Source: Deltaproteobacteria bacterium
Lineage (GTDB): Bacteria > Desulfobacterota > Binatia > Binatales > Binataceae
Assembly (NCBI GenBank): GCA_003161515.1
Contig: PMOH01000251.1
Span: 1 to 7,404, forward strand
Direction of reading: 5' to 3'
Length of the DNA: 7,404 nucleotides
The position numbers and the translations under genes were made by a program. How positions within the stretch are numbered: position 1 is the first letter of the stretch; every line of letters begins with the position of its first letter. Below the pieces are notes generated by a model. That model did no database searches. It worked only from the letters and a program-made list of their open reading frames with translations, and was not told the DNA's origin. Shown here in pieces: positions 6,139-7,404 of this stretch.

Positions 6139-6327
6139 ATGGTCAGCGCGGAAGATTGGGTGGAATTGCCATCGCGGAAGCTCCCTCGAAACGGTCAGAA
6201 GGAGCGAATTGAGAATGAAGAGTTCGTGAAGGGAACCGAACCGGTAACGGTAGGGAACCGACCGTCGCGAATCAAGCAACTTCGCGACCATTTGCGTGAC
6301 CGAAAGCGAGGTCGGAAGCGCAAGTAA
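6139..6327 (+). CDS. Small highly basic protein, first gene of the passenger cassette
   Basis: 62 aa, not recognised. The start ATG has AGAGGA 8 nt upstream, a good ribosome-binding site, and the gene ends 25 bp before the next one. The protein begins MVSAEDWVELPSRKLPRNGQ and ends in a very basic stretch, HLRDRKRGRKRK, which suggests binding to nucleic acid or acidic membrane lipids. No transmembrane segment or cysteine is present. Its position at the head of three genes in the same direction suggests an operon. A competing short frame starting at 6119 (36 codons) overlaps it but has a less protein-like composition. The coding call is moderate. Confidence 0.5.
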   Translation: MVSAEDWVELPSRKLPRNGQKERIENEEFVKGTEPVTVGNRPSRIKQLRDHLRDRKRGRKRK

Positions 6328-6352
6328 AACTCTCCAAAGGAGAAAACCGCCA

Positions 6353-6592
6353 ATGGCTACCGTGAAGCTACAAATTGAATTTGATGTTGAGAAAATGAAG
6401 GAAATCGAAGCGACCATGCGCGAACTTCACGTCTCCACCAAAAAGGAATTCATCAACGGCGCGTTGACGCTTTTGATGTGGGCGATCAAAGAAAGGAAAG
6501 CTGGCCGCGTTATCGCGTCCGTAGATGAGCGCCGCGATTCCTTTAAGGAACTAGAAATGCCCATTTTATCAGAGGTGCGATCTGCTGCGTGA
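6353..6592 (+). CDS. Small ribbon-helix-helix-like protein, transposon passenger
   Basis: 79 aa from the ATG at 6353, preceded by AAAGGAG at 10 nt; an upstream in-frame extension to 6296 lacks such a site. The opening beta-strand VKLQIEFDV, then a helix (EKMKEIEATMREL), a turn with VSTKKEF, and a second helix (NGALTLLMWAIKERKAG) follow the layout of ribbon-helix-helix proteins, which bind DNA as dimers. The C-terminal part RVIASVDERRDSFKELEMPI resembles the tail of small RHH-like proteins that precede membrane genes in other bacteria, from memory. Its stop overlaps the start of the two-helix membrane protein by 4 bp, so translation is coupled. It may act as antitoxin or autoregulator, or as a cytoplasmic sensor for its membrane partner. 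Function is inferred. Confidence 0.72.
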   Translation: MATVKLQIEFDVEKMKEIEATMRELHVSTKKEFINGALTLLMWAIKERKAGRVIASVDERRDSFKELEMPILSEVRSAA

Positions 6593-6882
6593 GCAGCAGC
6601 GAAAAAGTACGCCTCAAGCCAGAGGACTACGTTACCAATCTGGAAGAGGCTTTGGCTGTCAGCACCCACCAGAATCGTGAACGCATGATCTGGTGGGTGC
6701 TCTGTCCTTTGCTGGTTGTTTCGGTTGCGGTCTGCCTGGTGATTCTGGTTGCCGACGCATGGGGTTGTATTAAGCCGTTGGGGACAGGCGAACTCTCGAT
6801 TATTGGCGTCATTTTGGGTGGTGATGTTCTCGGGTTTGTGATGACCGCTGGCTTTGGCTGGCTCTTCAAAAGTTCAGGATAG
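6589..6882 (+). CDS. Two-helix membrane protein, transposon passenger
   Basis: 97 aa from a GTG start that overlaps the previous stop codon in GTGA, a coupling arrangement. A soluble N-terminus (about 1-32, rich in Glu, Lys and Arg) is followed by hydrophobic segments at about 33-55 (MIWWVLCPLLVVSVAVCLVI) and 69-93 (LSIIGVILGGDVLGFVMTAG), joined by a short loop with Cys60 and Pro63. The likely topology is a hairpin with both termini on the same side; NRER before the first segment suggests the cytoplasm. No signal peptide or enzyme motif is seen. Paired with an RHH-like protein and followed by a membrane-anchored coiled-coil protein, it could be a membrane effector such as a small pore former, or part of an envelope complex. 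I do not recognise a named family. Confidence 0.68.
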   Translation: MSSSEKVRLKPEDYVTNLEEALAVSTHQNRERMIWWVLCPLLVVSVAVCLVILVADAWGCIKPLGTGELSIIGVILGGDVLGFVMTAGFGWLFKSSG

Positions 6883-6913
6883 ATTTCTTCCTTTCGCTTT
6901 CAGGGGGGAATAA

Positions 6914-7144
6914 ATGCTCAGCGACAAATGGCGTGCGCGGCGGCGTTCTGTCGGCAGGTTTTTCTTGTACTCCGCTATCGTGATCTACCTGCTCGTACTT
7001 TTGTACGACATTGATTCGATCCAGTCGGGTATCAGCTCAATCGAATCCGACGTGAGTTCGATTCAGTCGGATGTGGATTCGATTCACAGCGACGTTTCCA
7101 GCATCGAAGACGGCTCGTGCAGCAATAACCGTATCTGTCCGTAG
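6914..7144 (+). CDS. Membrane-anchored protein with five tandem heptads
   Basis: 76 aa from the ATG at 6914, with AGGGGGG a few bases upstream. A basic N-terminus (KWRARRR) precedes one hydrophobic segment at about 15-31 (GRFFLYSAIVIYLLVLLY); the charge pattern predicts a cytoplasmic N-terminus and an exported C-terminus. Residues 33-67 are five consecutive seven-residue units: IDSIQSG, ISSIESD, VSSIQSD, VDSIHSD, VSSIEDG. The Ile/Val at the first and Ile at the fourth position give a classic coiled-coil a/d pattern, so the protein likely oligomerises. The tail carries two cysteines (Cys69, Cys75). The gene follows the two-helix membrane protein by 31 bp and ends 49 bp before the right inverted repeat. 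Anchored trimeric or dimeric stalk, phage-spanin-like or scaffold roles are possible; none is shown. Confidence 0.65.
   Translation: MLSDKWRARRRSVGRFFLYSAIVIYLLVLLYDIDSIQSGISSIESDVSSIQSDVDSIHSDVSSIEDGSCSNNRICP
7010..7114 (+). repeat. Five tandem 21-bp units encoding heptads
   Basis: Five in-frame 21-bp repeats encode the heptads of the membrane-anchored protein. The units share the protein pattern more than the exact bases, so they look old or maintained by selection on the protein. Unit number could vary between strains by slippage or recombination. Confidence 0.75.
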
Positions 7145-7162
7145 GCGGAGGCGGGCCTGTCA

Positions 7163-7189
7163 CGTCATGCCTAAAATACGGGCATGACG
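7163..7189. terminator. Hairpin between the last passenger gene and the right end
   Basis: CGTCATGCC (7163-7171) and GGCATGACG (7181-7189) form a perfect 9-bp stem with a 9-nt loop. It starts 19 bp after the stop of the heptad protein and may end the cassette transcript, though no T-run follows. Its loop includes the -10 box of the inward minus-strand promoter, so it could instead regulate that promoter. Confidence 0.45.
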
Positions 7190-7201
7190 GTAGCGTGTCA
7201 A
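7173..7201 (-). promoter_or_regulatory. Inward-facing promoter at the right end of the element
   Basis: On the minus strand, TTGACA (7196-7201, inside the inverted repeat) and TATTTT (7173-7178, four of six consensus bases) are 17 nt apart. It would transcribe antisense to the heptad-protein gene. The matching TTGACA at the left end drives the transposase, so this copy may be a by-product of the shared end sequence. Confidence 0.4.
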
Positions 7202-7217
7202 CATCCGGATAATCACC
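7194..7217 (-). repeat. Right terminal inverted repeat
   Basis: Read on the minus strand: GGTGATTATCCGG, AT, GTTGACACG. It matches the left end at 22 of 24 positions, and the similarity stops on both sides at the same points. It defines the right boundary of the mobile element. Confidence 0.92.
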
Positions 7218-7225
7218 AACTAAAC
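7218..7225. repeat. Target-site duplication, right copy (AACTAAAC)
   Basis: Identical to 4007-4014, in the same orientation and directly outside the right inverted repeat. Two bases farther on, the parS-like palindrome begins. Confidence 0.93.
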
Positions 7226-7227
7226 TA

Positions 7228-7243
7228 CGTTTCACGTGAAACA
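7228..7243. promoter_or_regulatory. parS: parS-like ParB-binding site
   Basis: CGTTTCACGTGAAACA matches the widely conserved parS consensus TGTTTCACGTGAAACA at 15 of 16 bases; only the first base differs, and the inner 14 bp are a perfect palindrome. ParB binds parS and spreads over neighbouring DNA; with ParA and SMC it directs chromosome segregation, and sites cluster near the origin. No parA, parB, gid or dnaA gene is in the window, so origin proximity is an inference. The site lies outside the mobile element. Confidence 0.8.
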
Positions 7244-7284
7244 TTTTTGTGAAAACCTCAACAGCAGAGCGCCATTTTCGGCCT

Positions 7285-7300
7285 CTTCGCTAAGAATGAC
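7285..7300 (-). repeat. Dispersed repeat, partial unit
   Basis: On the minus strand it reads GTCATTCTTAGCGAAG, matching the start of copy A at 14 of 16 positions before diverging. It lies 21 nt from the fuller unit at 7322-7353, so the right flank holds a small cluster of this repeat. Apart from parS and these units, 7226-7404 shows no supported gene. Confidence 0.6.
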
Positions 7301-7321
7301 CGCCATTGCGCGCGCTGGATT

Positions 7322-7353
7322 CGGGATTCTTCGCGGAGCTGTGAATGACACAA
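7322..7353 (-). repeat. Dispersed repeat, copy B (inverted relative to copy A)
   Basis: On the minus strand it starts TTGTGTCATTCACAGC and contains GCGAAGAATCCCG, matching copy A at 28 of 32 positions. It is intergenic here as well. Inverted copies about 6.4 kb apart could support recombination, though they are short. Confidence 0.78.
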
Positions 7354-7404
7354 AAAGTGAACTAGCTAGGCTCTGTGATGTGATCGCAGAACCCTCACCT
7401 ACCG

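Larger units (their letters stand above)
4015..7217. mobile_element. IS1595/ISXO2-family transporter IS with about 2 kb of passengers
   Basis: A 3203-bp element bounded by inverted repeats (4015-4038 and 7194-7217, 22/24 matching) and by a perfect 8-bp direct repeat outside both ends. It encodes an intact ISXO2-like transposase near the left end, facing inward. Simple IS1595-family elements are around 1 kb, so about two thirds of this one is cargo: a small basic ORF, a HARE-HTH-type protein on the minus strand, and a four-gene plus-strand cassette of small regulatory and membrane proteins. Passenger-carrying members of this family are known and have been called transporter ISs. None of the passengers is a recognisable antibiotic or metal resistance gene. 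Intact ends, target duplication and transposase suggest it could still be mobile. Confidence 0.92.

Noticed and set aside
6100..6869. Minus-strand frames opposite the passenger cassette
   Set aside because: They have no ribosome-binding sites or domains and are mirror readings of the supported plus-strand genes.
7032..7244. Minus-strand frame starting MFHVKR across the right end of the transposon
   Set aside because: Its start is the parS palindrome, and it runs through the inverted repeat, the hairpin and the reverse of the heptad gene. The composition is not protein-like.
7296..7404. Frame open to the window edge starting MTAIARAGFGILRGAVNDTK
   Set aside because: Its first half is the dispersed repeat read on the other strand, and no ribosome-binding site is present. 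A real gene beyond the edge cannot be excluded.
1..7404. CRISPR array, tRNA or rRNA genes
   Set aside because: No regularly spaced direct repeats and no cloverleaf or rRNA-like sequence were seen on either strand.

Overview
The window looks like chromosomal DNA from a moderately GC-rich soil or sediment bacterium. The taxon cannot be fixed. The best clue is a dispersed repeat that reads CHSERSEESR in one frame, which I associate from memory with Acidobacteriota and similar soil lineages. A near-perfect ParB-binding parS palindrome near the right edge suggests a replicon region that takes part in ParABS segregation, often the origin-proximal part of a chromosome.

Left part (1-2010, minus strand): cysK (cysteine synthase A) lies 51 bp upstream of larE (sulfur transferase for the nickel-pincer nucleotide cofactor), and the gap holds one copy of the dispersed repeat. 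Both genes are sulfur-related and GC-rich. Next (2011-3724, minus strand) comes a two-gene unit of lower apparent GC: an Xre-HTH/ImmA-IrrE metallopeptidase protein overlapping a DUF4411 PIN-like protein by 11 bp. This looks like a toxin-antitoxin-type or stress-regulator module, with palindromes upstream and a terminator-like hairpin downstream.

Centre to right (4015-7217): a complete 3203-bp IS1595/ISXO2-type element. Its ends are 24-nt imperfect inverted repeats (22/24 identical), and it is flanked by a perfect 8-bp direct repeat, AACTAAAC, at 4007-4014 and 7218-7225. The family's usual elements carry little beyond the transposase; this one also carries about 2 kb of passengers. They are a small basic ORF after the transposase, a divergent HARE-HTH-type regulator with its own strong promoter, and a four-gene plus-strand cassette. 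The cassette encodes a small basic protein, a ribbon-helix-helix-like protein, a two-helix membrane protein overlapping it by 4 bp, and a membrane-anchored protein with five tandem heptads. This cargo is the best candidate for something undescribed.

Right flank (7218-7404): the second target-site copy, then parS 2 nt further on, then two more units of the dispersed repeat in inverted orientation. Removing the element and one target copy rebuilds a continuous locus in which parS lies just upstream of the HTH/ImmA-DUF4411 unit.
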